From: Meconema thalassinum
Lineage: Eukaryota; Arthropoda; Insecta; Orthoptera; Tettigoniidae
Direction: 5' to 3'
DNA length: 64,000 nucleotides
Assembly: GCA_946902985.2 (NCBI GenBank)
Contig: OX336391.1
Coordinates: forward strand, 70,223,947-70,287,946
Shown: in pieces, positions 43,194 to 55,736 of the stretch
How positions within the stretch are numbered: the stretch's first letter is position 1
How the letters are laid out: each line of letters begins with the position of its first letter
Notes under the pieces: generated by a model
What the model was told of the DNA's origin: nothing
The model's input: only the letters and a program-made list of their open reading frames with translations
Databases searched by the model: none
Program-made: the position numbers and the translations under genes

Positions 43194-45010
43194 GACACGT
43201 GGATGGCCAGGGTGGATGGGCCTACTTACCTGTCTTCAGAGGTCCGCATCGCTTCCACAGCAAAATCACCTCCAGATGACATGCCCCAACAGAAAAACAC
43301 CCAAAGGGGTGGAAGGAAGGAGGAGAAGAGGGGAACGCACAGGCTATTCTACAGACACCCCCCAATAACTAATGGAATTGTCGCCGACGAAATAATGCCA
43401 CAAAAATTGCTTAAAAATTTAAAATAAAAATTTAATTGTTAAAATTTAAGGAAGACCTCCACCAGAAAACAGAACATGCATCAACCAGCATAATTTACAA
43501 AGAAGGCAAGAGACCGCTTAACATGCTTGCTTGCAAAGCAAACAAAAAGAAAATAATTAAATTAAAATTAAAATGTTAAAGCCCAAAGATTAAAATAAAA
43601 TTACAGGCATAATTAAATGAGAAAGGGCTTGATAATTTACAAGGGAATGCAATACCGATCCGACATGCAGAGATCCAGGCCACGCCATAAAACGAAAAAT
43701 TTAAAATTAAATAAATAAAATAAAATATGATCAATTAAGCATAAAAAACATAAGGTTAAACCAACAAGATTAACAAAAAAAAACATGTTAACACCACAAC
43801 ACGTTTGAGTTTCGCGGTCGGCGCCAAGAGACTGCCTTCGAGACCAGAGTGCATTTCGGCAAAACAAAAACAAAACAAACATGGCCACCGGAGCAGACGA
43901 CCACATGTCAAATCGAAATAACGGCAAACAATTAGCATTAAATTAATTTTTACAATCACCGGAGATAAAAGAAAAGAGGAAAACAATTACATCTAAATAC
44001 TATTTACATGAGGCTGGAGCATCGGATCGTAAAACAGATTAATAATATGCCAATCCCAAGATTGCCAAAAGAAAATAAATAATAACTTAAAACGTAAAAT
44101 AAACTTAGAAATGTGTCTCCAGAAGGTACGAAGAAAAAAATAAGAAAATTAATATATATCTGGTAACATTATTAAAACAGAAATAAATTAGGCCTACCAG
44201 GCGAAACAAAACACAACATCAAACATTTATACAAGGCCAATATTGGAGCTCCCATAATAAAATATATAAAAATTTAGAATAACATTACGTACCTTAAGAA
44301 CTTCTCAGTGGAGACACAATAAAAATAAAATAATTCACACACAATTTAAATAAAATATTATACGGCACTAAATTGCCTGAAAATGGCCCACCCAGCCATG
44401 CGCCGTTTTGGTATCACAAGCACTGGTCTGCATCGAGATGCGATTACGATCCGAATTTCTTCTTCACTGCGAAACGATGAAATAATAGCCTGAAGAGCAC
44501 AGGCAATTCCCTTCCATCGTATATCCATATTTCGAGGAGGCCAGGGGGTCAAGCCCCCGGACACGGCAATAACTTTTTCGACCAACTCCCTTGTTGATTT
44601 CTTGACGACAGACAATGAAGCTCTTAAAATGGCGGAGAATCGCGCGTCAGATACCGAGCTGCATTCATGTAAATTGTTATTGTCCAATCAAGGCTTGACA
44701 CATCAAACAACAATGTGATTATTAAGTAATTAATTTGGCGGTATCATGTATACACAGTCCTTTGTTTCATGACGTAGAATCACAATAGCCTTCAAAAATG
44801 ACACGAATAGGATTAGTTTATAAGGCACAACCAACACACTCTAGTGGTGAAGAAGAAGGAACTACGGCTAGCAGCGCCGAAGTCCGACAGCTGCTGCCAT
44901 CTCGTGTTCAAAATCGGAATCAAGTCACCAGGCGGTCGATTCAAAATGTCAAGGAACACCAGTATACAGGGAAGATGGATTTAAACAAGTAGTTCCGTGA
45001 AGAACTATAC
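43194..45010 (-). other. Probable gypsy 5' LTR and flank; no gene
   Basis: The A-rich plus strand (43400-44350) has no conserved ORF. On the minus strand an open frame at 44358-44687 lies in a GC-richer patch and matches nothing I know; it could be LTR/U3 or unrelated DNA. The 5' LTR of the gypsy element must begin somewhere here. Confidence 0.4.
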
Positions 45011-46492
45011 AGCCTATTTTCATATATCCTACTTATATTAATTGCCACTATCAACATACACAATTTCAGTTTGATTGCTGTAATAGATTCGTAGATATTG
45101 AGAACCGACTAAATATTTCGGATGGTCGCCATGTTGGATTTTATATATGTAGGTCCTAGAGTTATGTACTGTTACATGCAGATTATTGTGAACGTGTAGT
45201 ATTCAAACTTCAATCGCATAATTAGGACACAAGAAAAAACAAGGAGATTTTAAAATTTTTCACAGCTGCCATCTTGAGGTTATGGAAACAATTGAAATAA
45301 ATTAGATGCCAGTGGATTAACATTCGGATAAAGTTTACTGTACCAAGTTTCACTGCACGCGGATGGTTAAATTGCGAGAAACGTCCATGTGAATATTTAT
45401 AATTCGCGTCACCGCCATGTTGGATTTGTGATCACCAGGTTATTTAAAGTCCTATAGGTGAACTTAAGTTCATTGCCCCTATGAACATTAAAAAAAGCAG
45501 TTTGATTGCTAAAATAGATTCGTAGATATTCAGTATCGTCTAAATATTTCGGATGGTCGCCATGTTGGATTGTTAAATGTATAGGCCATAGAGTCATGCA
45601 CCATTAAAGGAAAATTATTGCGTGGGTTCATTATTCATACTTTCACTTCGATCGCATGACTACATCACAAGAAATAAAAAACTTAATTTTAAAATTCGCA
45701 CTGCCGCCATCTTGAGGTTTGTAAACAATTGAACTAAATTAGATACCAGTGGATTTCAATGTGTATAAATATTTCCTGTACCAGGTTTCAGTGCGCTTGG
45801 AACATTAAATCGCGAGAAAGGTCTATTTAAAATGTTCAAATTCGCTTGGCCGCCATGTTCGTTTTGTAGTTAACCGGTTTTTGAAAATCTTATAGATGGA
45901 CTTCCAGTAGTGCCCTTTATCTCCGTACAAAATTTTAGGGAGATACCGCTAATAGTTTCAGAGATATAGAATGCCGGTGAAATATTTCGCACATCCGCCA
46001 TCTTGTGATTATGTAAACAATTGAACGAATTTAGATGTCGGTGCATTACAATGTATATAAACATATACTGTACTAAGTTTCATTGCGTTTGGTTGGTCAA
46101 ATCGCGAGAAACATCTATTTAAAAGTCGCAAATTCGCTTGGCCGCCATGTTGGTTTTGTAGTTACCAGGTTTTCAAAAGTCACATAAGTGAACTTATAGT
46201 AGTTCCCTCTATCACCATAGAAAATGTCAGGGTAATATCGCTAATAGTTTCGGAGATATTGAATGCTGGTGAAATATTTCGCACAGACGCCATGTTGGAT
46301 TGGTGAGTCGTAACAAAATTTGAAGGACACGGTCGAGGTCGCCGGGAATAGTGCTATGAACTTTCCGAGTTTCATTGAAATCGCTCCTGCTGTTTAGATT
46401 TTATTAGGGGGGGACACACACACGAATCACACACACACACACGGACAAAAGGTGATCTCATAAGCCTATTTTTTCAAAATTGAAAATAGGCT
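45011..46492. mobile_element. Repeat array with 12-bp inverted ends
   Basis: It begins AGCCTATTTTCA (45011) and ends TGAAAATAGGCT (46481-46492), exact inverted repeats. The interior repeats a degenerate block in which CGCCATGTTGGATT-like (near 45125, 45413, 45558, 45848, 46141, 46290) and GCCATCTTGAGGTT-like (45272, 45705, 45997) motifs alternate with GTTTCA(C/G)TGC...GG and ATCGCGAGAAA. It ends in GGGGGGGACACACAC and a hairpin (46463-46492). No ORF, no clear target duplication. It looks like a non-autonomous DNA element with internal tandem repeats. Confidence 0.65.
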
Positions 46493-46544
46493 AAAAACGT
46501 TGGAACGGGCAATGCACGTAACAATAATAATTAATTATATTTTT

Positions 46545-46707
46545 CCTTCACGAGTATCGCAGGTTAAAGGATCATGGAAGTAATCTGTGAGAATTTTACA
46601 ATTTTCTCTATTATTTCCAGGGCAAAATCCGGAGGTTTAAGACATGTTCTAGGAGCTTGGTATTGTGATAGTTTGTCAGCAAATGTTTTGTATCAGTTTC
46701 CTCTTAT

Positions 46708-46740
<33 letters not shown>
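46545..46740. repeat. Copy of the 38.23-38.39 kb segment plus (ATT)n
   Basis: CGAGTATCGCAGGTTAAAGG and the following bases, through GTCAGCAAATGTTTTGT, parallel 38235-38370. A (TTA)n tract at about 46706-46735 follows. Confidence 0.65.
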
Positions 46741-46803
46741 TATCATCATTAGCTCATATTCTTTAATTGTTATATATAGTAATTCTTGTTCATTACTTCC
46801 CAG

Positions 46804-46908
46804 GATTTGAATGAGCAGCCACCCTCTGATAGGCCAGTGGGGATGAAAATTGAAGAACCTGATGATGTATTTGAAGATGTATTTGTAAAAGAAGAACTAG
46901 ATTGCCAG
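46804..46908 (+). CDS. Host coding exon d, two SUMO motifs
   Basis: It lies between the acceptor TTACTTCCCAG (46803) and the donor GTGACTG (46909) and is exactly 35 codons in phase 0-0. The peptide begins DLNEQPPSDRPVGMKIEEP and continues with FVKEEL before the end. Two psi-K-x-E sites (MKIE, VKEE) sit in a strongly acidic context. It is compatible in phase with exons a, b and c. No stop is present, and the composition matches the other leader exons. Confidence 0.7.
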
Positions 46909-47857
46909 GTGACTGTGCACATTATTCTCAAATCCTTTTTAAGTTATGTAGTTTTTTTAATCAGTTTTAATTTCAATAATGCATTTGAACAACAGAAGAG
47001 TTTATCTTTTTTAACTCTTTTATTAATAATGTGGATTGAGTCGGATCGCTTCCTTGGGCTGTTTATTTATTATTTTGTCAAATGTCTATAATAGTTTTAA
47101 ATTGGTTATTTGTTGTCCTTTTTGAAACAACCGTGAATTATTATGGCTAAACTTGCATCACCTGTAAGGTTAAGTCATGCTGCTAAGTTAGGTAGGTACT
47201 TCAAAGAATCCTTGGCATATTAGTAAGTGTGTGCTACTGAAATTTCGACTCTGTGTATTGAGGTTTTGAATTGTCTTTGACTTCATAACCACTCAATCAC
47301 ATGATGTGCAACTGTAGATAATCATATCAACATTTATTATTCTCAGGTGACTTTTGGAATTCGTATTTAAGAAAAATTCCAAAATGCAAGTGTGTTTTAT
47401 AAATTCAAGTTTGTGTTTCTTTTCATCTTGAAGCAAACACCTATTTTATTTCTCATAAAATGAAAGACAATAGTATCAATTTTGTCGCTGAATTTATATG
47501 AAAGTATTGGATTCTCAGAAATAAAGTATATTGTGTTGTGATGGCAACGAATACATCGTAAGTAATAGGTATGGTATTCTTTTATATGTTTGTCTTGTAA
47601 AACATTCAAAACCTTGAAAATATAAGTCGGAAAAATATAAATAATATGAAAGTCAGCTAGAAAGCACTTAAAGCAGCGAAATTTCAGCTTCAGAGTTGCT
47701 ATTCTAACCTTGTCAAATTTCTTAAAATTATTTATTGAGTTGAGAACTAATCCGAGACATATAAAAAAGACGAATGTCTAGCGTGCTTGTGTATCTACAA
47801 AATATACTTCTTATGCCTCCTGAGGAACATTATTAACAAATTGTTGTTTCTCTTTAG

Positions 47858-47986
47858 GGAGCACATGTCGTGGATGGTACTGCGGACAACAAGGAAGTTA
47901 CGATTAATGAGAAAGTGACTGCAGAGATAATCGCACATGTCAAAACGGAAGCACTATCTTCATCAAGTGGCAGAGATGCGAGAGTT
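47858..47986 (+). CDS. Host coding exon e, one SUMO motif
   Basis: The acceptor TTTCTCTTTAG ends at 47857 and the donor GTAAGTGCC starts at 47987. The exon is 43 codons, phase 0-0, without stops. It includes the site HVKTEALSSSS (VKTE). The segment VTINEKVTAEII before it is slightly hydrophobic. The Ser cluster after the site resembles exon b (MKVESSSS). No domain is recognised. Confidence 0.68.
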
Positions 47987-50900
47987 GTAAGTGCCTAATT
48001 ATATTGAGAGCAGCTTTATGGTTATTAAGTCACGTTATATGCTTAATGATAACTGATGTTACTCCGCCAAGTGTGGCTGAGATTTTCAAAGGTTTGGTGA
48101 TACGTTTGTTAGGGGATCATGTGCACTGATGAAATATTTATGAATTAATACGAAGCCTGAATGTAATTTAGTAATTTCTGGCTGATCATATACTTGCTCC
48201 ATAGTGTATATGAAATATATTGTTTTCTCTGTGATTTGTTTGCTGGATAGGTTGATATGATAGTTGTTGTTTTAGGGGCCAAACATTCACATTATCGACC
48301 TAGCGCTTGATAGAACTCCCTGCCTTAAATGTATTTGGAGTTGGGCTCATCTGAAAAAGGTCTTTTTGGGATTTTTAATATCTGGTTGTTGTTTGTTGCA
48401 AGTCATTATACTCCATTAATGATTTGCTTCTCCAGTTTTGTATATGATCATAATATTTATGAGATTCTCTGTATACTGTAATCTGGCTTCCATTTCCGCG
48501 ACACAGAAATATTTTTTAAAACATCAGACTACCCCGCCAGAATACAGTGATAAATTTATTAATTTCTGCATAACTTCAATTCGAAAATGGATTACCAACA
48601 TTTGAATGCAATATTGAGGCTACTAGTAAACAAATGTTGAAATTCTTAGGAAGATAGCCTTTGTCAGATGATCCAGGCCATTTTCTGTCCTTTAACTGGG
48701 CATGATATGTCAAGCAGTGAACCAATTACACAGAACAATACCAAAAACTTCTCAAATGGAACAAGGGAACAGTCTATCACAAATGACTAGGTTTCTATTC
48801 ATGTTTCTTGTTAATTCTTTAACATTCCTTCGGAGTGTAATATCGCGCCCTGTGGTTGGGATTCCTCTTAAATATGGAGGTCCCGTGACTCATGGTCGCC
48901 ACATGAATGGTCACGTAAAACTACAAGCTCTCCTATTAAAAGCAATTACTCCATGAAGTTTGTTTTGTATTTACAACTGATGTGAGTGAAATGGCCTCAG
49001 AGCCGGTTTTGATTTGTTATGACTTTGTTGTCGGTAGAATGCCGATAGTGTAGATTGCTTCCTTATCCCCATGCACTGCTGGTAATCTGACGTAAAGGCA
49101 GAAACTTCAATCTCACCCTTCTTTGTGTTCTTATTGCCTATATCCTGTGGGGAAATTCTATAACTTGATGTGCTGCATTGCTTGTAGAGCCTCTTCATTC
49201 TGGGCATGAGCTAACAGACATGAAGGTATATAAACTCCGTGTAATGTAATTTGTACGAAAGAAGGTGACCATAGCCAGACTGTCATTTAAAATCTGTGAT
49301 ATTTTTTACATATTGTGCAACTTCCCTGAAAAAAATTCGCATCTTGAGCCACCTTTCATCAAACGTGTGATCTTCATGAAGTAGACGTATCTTGGAGTTT
49401 GAGTCGACTATATTAGCAACTGTTAGGTGACTCTTCTGATATCTATTTTCTTTATTAAAATATCCATTCTGGATTTCTGAAAAAGTGGGAAGGACGCTAT
49501 TCTGTAGAAGCATGGATCGTGTGAATTTGTTGTAGTTGTGAGTGAAATAACCATGTGTTTTAGCTGTTGTGTTGTATGGAGCTATTACAGAAGGGTTCTG
49601 TTAAAATGAATTTGATGGACTGTTGGTAAATACATCATTCACATCTATGACACCTGTAAGTATAGTGGCAATAAACCAACAGACTGGTGAATGAAACAAT
49701 ACTGTGTATAACTGACACTTCATTTGTTCTGTTTACATATTTACGTTAAGTTTGTGGATGTGAAATTAAGGCATTCCTCATGAGGTGCCAAGTATTGTAA
49801 GTACATTAAGTTTCTCCCTACCTTGAGTATTCTTGAGATCAATATTGCTTTAATAGGAACTCAATACAGTAAAATGCACCGCACACTGTGCAATATATCT
49901 TTACACAACATTCATCTACTTTGCTTGTTTATGACTAATATTAACATTATATATTAACAGTAAGTTACTGCACCCACGCCACTAAGTCTCCACACACACT
50001 CAATTCTAGAGACAATCTGCTAGGCCCACACTTGGCATATGTATAGGAACCCTACGAACTCTACAAAACTTCTCTCTCTTTCCCTGTCTCCTTTGACATA
50101 AGAAAAGTCTATGGATGCGAATTGCATTATACCGGTATTGCATTATACAAGAGGCAGATGACCTTGCTTTTCTGCCACTCAGTCATCATCATCATATACA
50201 TTATTAAAATTATATTTCGATTAATACTCAATAATTAAATACACATTCTGTTTGCATGAAAACTATTTTAGGCCTCAGCACCATAAAAAGAAAAAAATAC
50301 ATCATTTAAAAAATATGGAAAACTGTAATTAATATTAAAACTGAAATGATGCGGTGGTCTATAGGTGACTGCATATAATATTCATATTTTTTGAGAGAAA
50401 AATAAAATTTGACTGGCATGTTCTTACTGCCATTAGGCTGTTATTGACTCTCAAAATCTGCCAGTCTTGATGGCTTTATCGTATAATTGATAGGAGTAAA
50501 TTCCAAATACTCCTCGTTTTACTAATTATCTTTAATGAAACGGACACAGAATTAAAGCAGCCCGAAGTGACGTGAAAATGTTACCGATCGCACACTTCAA
50601 CAGTAGTCCTAATCCTTGGCTAGCTCCAACTCTGAGGGAGTCGTCTCGCCCCGAGTGGAGTGCAGGACATTTACCAAGTGACGAACGTGAGCAGTTTTAA
50701 AATATATACAGGAGTAAAGAAGACTCACTGGCGGTAATGTAAAACAGGTGATAGATCGGACAATATAAAGATTCAAGTAAACAAATGTCTCTGGGAAGGG
50801 GGGGGGGGTATTTAAACACTTACCCCCCCCCTCCCCCCTTGTCGGTACGCCACTGATACTCATTTTCTGTCAGTAAACACATGGCTTGGCGCGTTTATGC

Positions 50901-51654
50901 TCTGTAGTGTTTGAAATTAGTTTCTGTTCTAAGGCAGGAACTATAAACGTTGGATTTAATATATGTATTTCAAACCTGCATTGATAAATTGCTGAATGTC
51001 TATTAATACCAACGATGCCAGGACATCCTTTCTTGAAAGCATTCTAAGTGACCTGTGACTACATTCTTAAACGCATTTGAAATTGACTTACCGTATTAGT
51101 ATTCCAATGTCTTCCTCGGCTTGTATCTACCTTGCAAACTATGTGCTACCGTTCACCAGTAGACCTATAATGTTTGATATTAGTAGCAACATACTTCACA
51201 ATAGAGGCATTTAATTTACGTATTTACACAAAATTATTTTGAAAATTTGCTTTAATTGCCGTGTTTTGTGAGAAATGTACGGTATTGTATAATATTCTGA
51301 CCATCATTCTCAAAAGATGTGCTGGTACAAATATTAAGGGTATGGTCGCTTTTTTCTTAATGATAGGTGGACGTGTTAGATCCTGACACCTCTTACGGCC
51401 TTCCAGTTAGAAATACTCATTTGTCTTCAATCCTTGAAGCTATTACATCCATTAAGGCACTGAGATTTTCTTGTTATCTTGGGGACATTGTGTACGGTAT
51501 TATAAGTCTTAGAACCAGGGAAGACATAACCACATCTGTGTAATGCTTCACTTTAACTCAGCTGTGATTTACAATTACATAGTTGGCTATTTGTGTAAAA
51601 AGTATTAGTGATGCCAAATAAATAAAATAATTAATTATTTCACTTTATTCCTAG
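47987..51654 (+). other. Intron between host exons e and f
   Basis: A 3.7-kb stretch bounded by GTAAGT and TTTATTCCTAG. It includes a short dispersed repeat near 48260-48340 and a GC hairpin at 50796-50842. An 78-codon open frame at 48971-49207 (-) has no known domain. Confidence 0.5.
50796..50842. repeat. G-run/C-run hairpin
   Basis: GGGAAGGGGGGGGGGTA is followed by ten AT-rich bases and TACCCCCCCCCTCCCCCC. The two arms pair almost perfectly, and the G tract could also form a quadruplex. Confidence 0.85.
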
Positions 51655-51713
51655 GACATACAAGAAGAAACCCAGGATGGGGAAAGTGAAGCAAGTGGAA
51701 ATCATCCAAATGA
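51655..51713 (+). CDS. Host coding exon f (acidic, phase 2 end)
   Basis: The acceptor TTATTCCTAG precedes 51655, and AATGA/GTAAGTG ends the exon at 51713 after 59 nt. It encodes DIQEETQDGESEASGNHPN plus two bases of the next codon. It is strongly acidic and has no SUMO site. The phase change (0 to 2) is what one expects before a large terminal exon, which would be the DNA-binding part, but no such exon is visible up to 64000. Confidence 0.6.
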
Positions 51714-52860
51714 GTAAGTGTACAACATATGAGGAAACATGTTTCTTAACTTTTGTGTATGCATAACTGAATGTTTTGGATATAAATAAGTTTTGTTGCG
51801 TCGTCAGATATATCTCTCATTTCTTGTGTCGTTACTGCTTGTCTCATCAAAGTAGATACATTATTGAAATTAACTTCCTCTTTACTAGCCCACAAATTAT
51901 CATTCAGAGTTCTCACTGTCTGGAAGTGTTCAACCCTGGAACCCTACACTTGTTTATTACAAACACTAATCATACTGAGTGCCCCAAGAATAATAACCTT
52001 AATTTACATATTACAAACCAATATTTGTTGAATTTAGTATAACAACATGTTAGTTTGGTTTGATTAGACTTACGGAAAAGTAGTTTATATTACACTTAAT
52101 GATTCTATACTAAAAATAAAATAATAAAAAAACATACAGTTTTTTTTTCAACATTTGGCGACACCTCATATTTTAGAGTGTTTTACTGAATGTAATCTCT
52201 ACAATTGGCACAAACAGATACGATATGACTTTTGCATACATACATCTTACTCTCTGCACACATCATAATGCTTTTGGTGTCCTTGGTTCGCCGAAAGTAC
52301 TCAACAAGAAACGTAACACTATCCTACACTGGGGTACTCAGTGCCCCAAAACCGATCTATAGCAATGAATTGGTCCGTTACAACTGTGACTAATATGGCA
52401 ACTGAAAGACGGTCAAAAAAGTCATGGCGGTTGCAGGCTGGAAGGGTTGCCAACACAAACCCAGAGCAAGACTTAAATTCACTGGGGCACCCAGTGGGGT
52501 CCAGGGTTAAGAAAAGTTAGTCATCCTGTTGATGACAATTTGTCTTATGGAAGTTACTCTCATCTGGTTGAAGAAAATACTGTCCATATGCTGCAGTGAT
52601 AAGATAATGCGTTTTGTAAGGAACATCCGCTACTTTAATCCTCCCCTTGTATATTTATGTGTCCTCAACCCGTTTTGACCATTTGTAACCCAGGTTGCCA
52701 AATCACGACAATGTTACTTCATGAGCCGTCAACAATTTTAATTCACATCGGAAAAACTCACTTCAACTAGGCTACAACTTTATTCCGAAACACAAGGATA
52801 AAAGACCGGACTTACTTAATTCAAAAGTAAGGGCTACACCATTTCCTTAGTGCAATTTAT
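51714..52860. other. No gene recognised
   Basis: Intron sequence of the host gene, or its downstream flank. The open frame at 51776-52042 (+) has no recognised domain. An A-T rich tract and TTTATTTATTTTTATTTATT near 52855 mark the start of the LINE 3' end. Confidence 0.45.
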
Positions 52861-55736
52861 TTATTTTTATTTATTTCGTATGGCAAAAACAAGGATACAT
52901 TATAAATACATATATCTTCCAATTTTATATACATTATTTACAGATCAATGATACACATTCGAAACTTAATGTCCAGACTTTTCAGCCAGTCCACTGCTTC
53001 CGTAGAGGCACTATGTAATTCTTGGGCAGATCCATTGAATTTTCTCTTTGGGCAGTCCTTAACAATGTGCTGGATGGTCTGAGACACATTACCACAGTCG
53101 CAGAATGGGTCTTCAGATTTTCCCCACTTATGAAGCCAGTATTTACACCTTCCATGATTTGTCCTGATTCTGTTTAGAGATGTCCATTCCCTTCTCGGTA
53201 AGTTGAAACCAGGCGGAGCTCTACAAGGATCATGGATTAAACCCAGGTGGTCGGGATTTGAAGAGGACCATTCTTCATGCCAGATCTCATCAGCATCAAA
53301 ATGTGTTTCCGGGAGCTTCTCACCTAGCTTCCATGATGGGTTTCTGGACTTTAATCTCTTCGGTTTCTGAGGGTTGCAGTCCTAATGTAAGGGCAGTTGA
53401 GGATTACTGCAGCATTTCTGCCATTCTCTTACAAGAGCTAGTTCTCTTCGTATGTAAGGGGGATGGATGTTGGATAAGACGGGTAACCATTTTAGAGGTG
53501 TCGATTTGATGGTGCCTGATATTGTCCTCATGGTATCATTCAGTTGGGTATCAACTTTTGAAGTGTGTGCACTGTTAAGCCACACAGGGCAGCAGTATTC
53601 TGCAACTGGGTAGACCAAGGCGAGAGCTGATGTCCGTAGTACTGCCGCGTTTGCTCCCCAGCCTGTTCCACTGAGCTTGTGTAATATGTTGTTCCTTGTT
53701 TTTATTTTGGCTGCAGTGTTAGAGAGATGTTGCTTGTATGCAAGTGTCCGGTCCATTGTGACACCCAGATACTTTGGATAGGGGTTATACTTAAGTTGTT
53801 GGCCTTTGAATTCAACTTGAGGTACATAGCTGGCTTTTTGGTTGTCTAGATGGAAGCAGCTTACTTCAGTTTTGTTCAGGTTATGGAGATCCTTTGTGAG
53901 TGTAGTTTCTGCTGTTTTGAAGTCACTAGATAGGGCAGTCAGAGCTATGTCATCTGCATATATGAATTTCATGGAAGTAGTTTCTGGGAGATCTGCAGTA
54001 TAGATGCTAAACAGTAGCGGAGCAAGAACTGATCCTTGAGGTAAATCATCGTTTAGTACATAAGGCTTACTCTTACTTCCATTTAAATGCACTTCAAACA
54101 CTCTATTGCATAGCATGTTGTTGAGCAGTGTAGCAAGAATCTTACAGGGTTTCAAAATCATTCCTTGTCGCCACACTGTCTCATAAGCTGATGTCAAGTC
54201 CATAAAAACAGCGATGGTCTTCTTCTTGTCTTGAAATCCGTTCTCAATGTGGTTGGTGAGTGCCAAAACCTGGTCGCAGCAGCTTCGATTAGGTCGGAAT
54301 CCTGCTTGTTCAGCTGGTATGTGTTGGAAGGCTGTGGCTGAGATTCTGTTGTAAATCATTCTTTCCATTAACTTGTAGCAAATACTTAAGAGTGCTATTG
54401 GTCGATAATCTTCAGGACTATCTCCACTTTTTCTGGGCTTTAGGATGGCAACTATTTTAGTTCTCTTAAGCATGGATGGAAGCTTACCACTTCTTAGGAT
54501 ATCATTAAAGAACCTAACTAACCAGTGTAGAGTTCTAGGTCCACAATGTTTGAGAAACTCTGGATATATTCCATCCACTCCTGCTGCAATGCCTGGTTTT
54601 ACTTCTTTTAGAGCTGTTGAGATTTCTGCATTTGTGAATACTCCTGAGAACTGGGAGATTGATTCAGTCGGTGATAGCCTGGTTTTTAGCTCTTTCTTGA
54701 GTTTTTTGGATTCATTTTTATTGACATTATCTGGTATCTTGGATAGCTTGACGATTCTTTCGGCTACATCTATTGGAGATACCTCTGAGCTCTTATTAAT
54801 ATATTTGGGAGTACAACTTCCAAGTTTTCTAAGAAGAGTCCATGCTTTTCTGCTTGAGTGTTGAAAATTCATGTTTGCTGTCATTGAGTTCCATTTATCT
54901 TTTCTGGCAGAATCTAGGCAGTGCAATAATTCATCAGCGACTTCTGTTCTGTTGCTGAGTTGGTATTCTTCGTAAAGTTCATCACATCTTCTATTCCATC
55001 CCGGGATATATTCTTTTCTAAATCCTCTGGGAATTTGTTTCTTTGCTATGGGGCATATTAAACCAACAAATCGTTTATAGTTGTCCAGTTTGGATGGAAT
55101 CCACTGGATATTGGGATCCATCTCATTAGTAAACGCTTCCCAGTTTGCTGTTTCAAAATTCCAGTGGGGTACAGGTTTTGATCTTATTATTGGAACTTCA
55201 ATGCCAATTTTCAGAAGAATTGGTCTATGCTGACTTCGAGGAAAATTGTTCAGTACTTTCCTGCTGCACTGTAATGGTCTTCCATGCTCGTCCCTTGAAA
55301 CAAAACAGAGATCTGGGTTGTTGTCTTTCTTCCATCTTCCTGAGTGAAAGGAGCCTCTCTCTTTTGCATCGTACACAAGGAAGACGTCTTCTGTTTCAGA
55401 CCATTCTAACACACCAAGACCATCTGTATTAGTATCTCCATACCCCCAGGAAGTACTCCTACTGTTGAAATATCCCATAATGACTGCTGGATGATTTACA
55501 TTCTTGATGGCTTCATTACACCAAGGTTGAGATGGTGGTTTGTAAATATTTACTATTTCCAAGTCTGCAACTTTAATGCTGGTGGTGAAAATATTATCAG
55601 AGCTGTTGTCTAGAATTTCTACCTGCTCAATATTAATTCGAATGTGTGTAGAGATGCCGTTGTTTTTATGGAAGGTAGCTGCAGCAAGATTGAATCCTGA
55701 CAAAATAGGCCGGCTGTGTGACCTATGCAACGCCAA
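52861..55736 (-). mobile_element. Jockey-like LINE, ORF1 missing
   Basis: The minus-strand 3' side has a short UTR and an AT-rich tail near 52855-52935. The 5' side stops inside the endonuclease near 55736, so ORF1 and the start of ORF2 are lost. The family is different from copies A-C and closer to 'transposon BS / X-element' type LINEs. Confidence 0.85.
52938..55736 (-). pseudogene. LINE ORF2 with one in-frame TAG
   Basis: One frame of about 930 codons runs to TAA at 52938-52940, interrupted only by TAG at 53382-53384. The endonuclease has NIYKPPSQPW, the box VIMGYFNSRSTSWGY (near residue 87; usually GDFN, so the catalytic Asp is replaced by Tyr), NPDLCFVS and SQHRPIL. The RT has AGVDGIYPEFLKH, DYRPIALLSICYKLMER, QAGFRPNRSC, DLTSAYETVW, DLPQGSVLAPLLF and FIYADDIALT (near residue 591). 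Past the TAG the frame has a Cys/His motif, CDCGNVSQTIQHIVKDC, typical of the C-terminus. Both the stop and the Asp-to-Tyr change would disable it. Confidence 0.9.

Noticed and set aside
44358..44687. Minus-strand ORF of 109 residues as an extra gypsy gene
   Set aside because: It lies upstream of the primer site, so it would be in or beyond the 5' LTR, and it matches no family I know.
45011..46492. Helitron
   Set aside because: A hairpin followed by CTAA is present, but the base after it is A and not T, no 5' TC end was found, and inverted ends argue for a different class.
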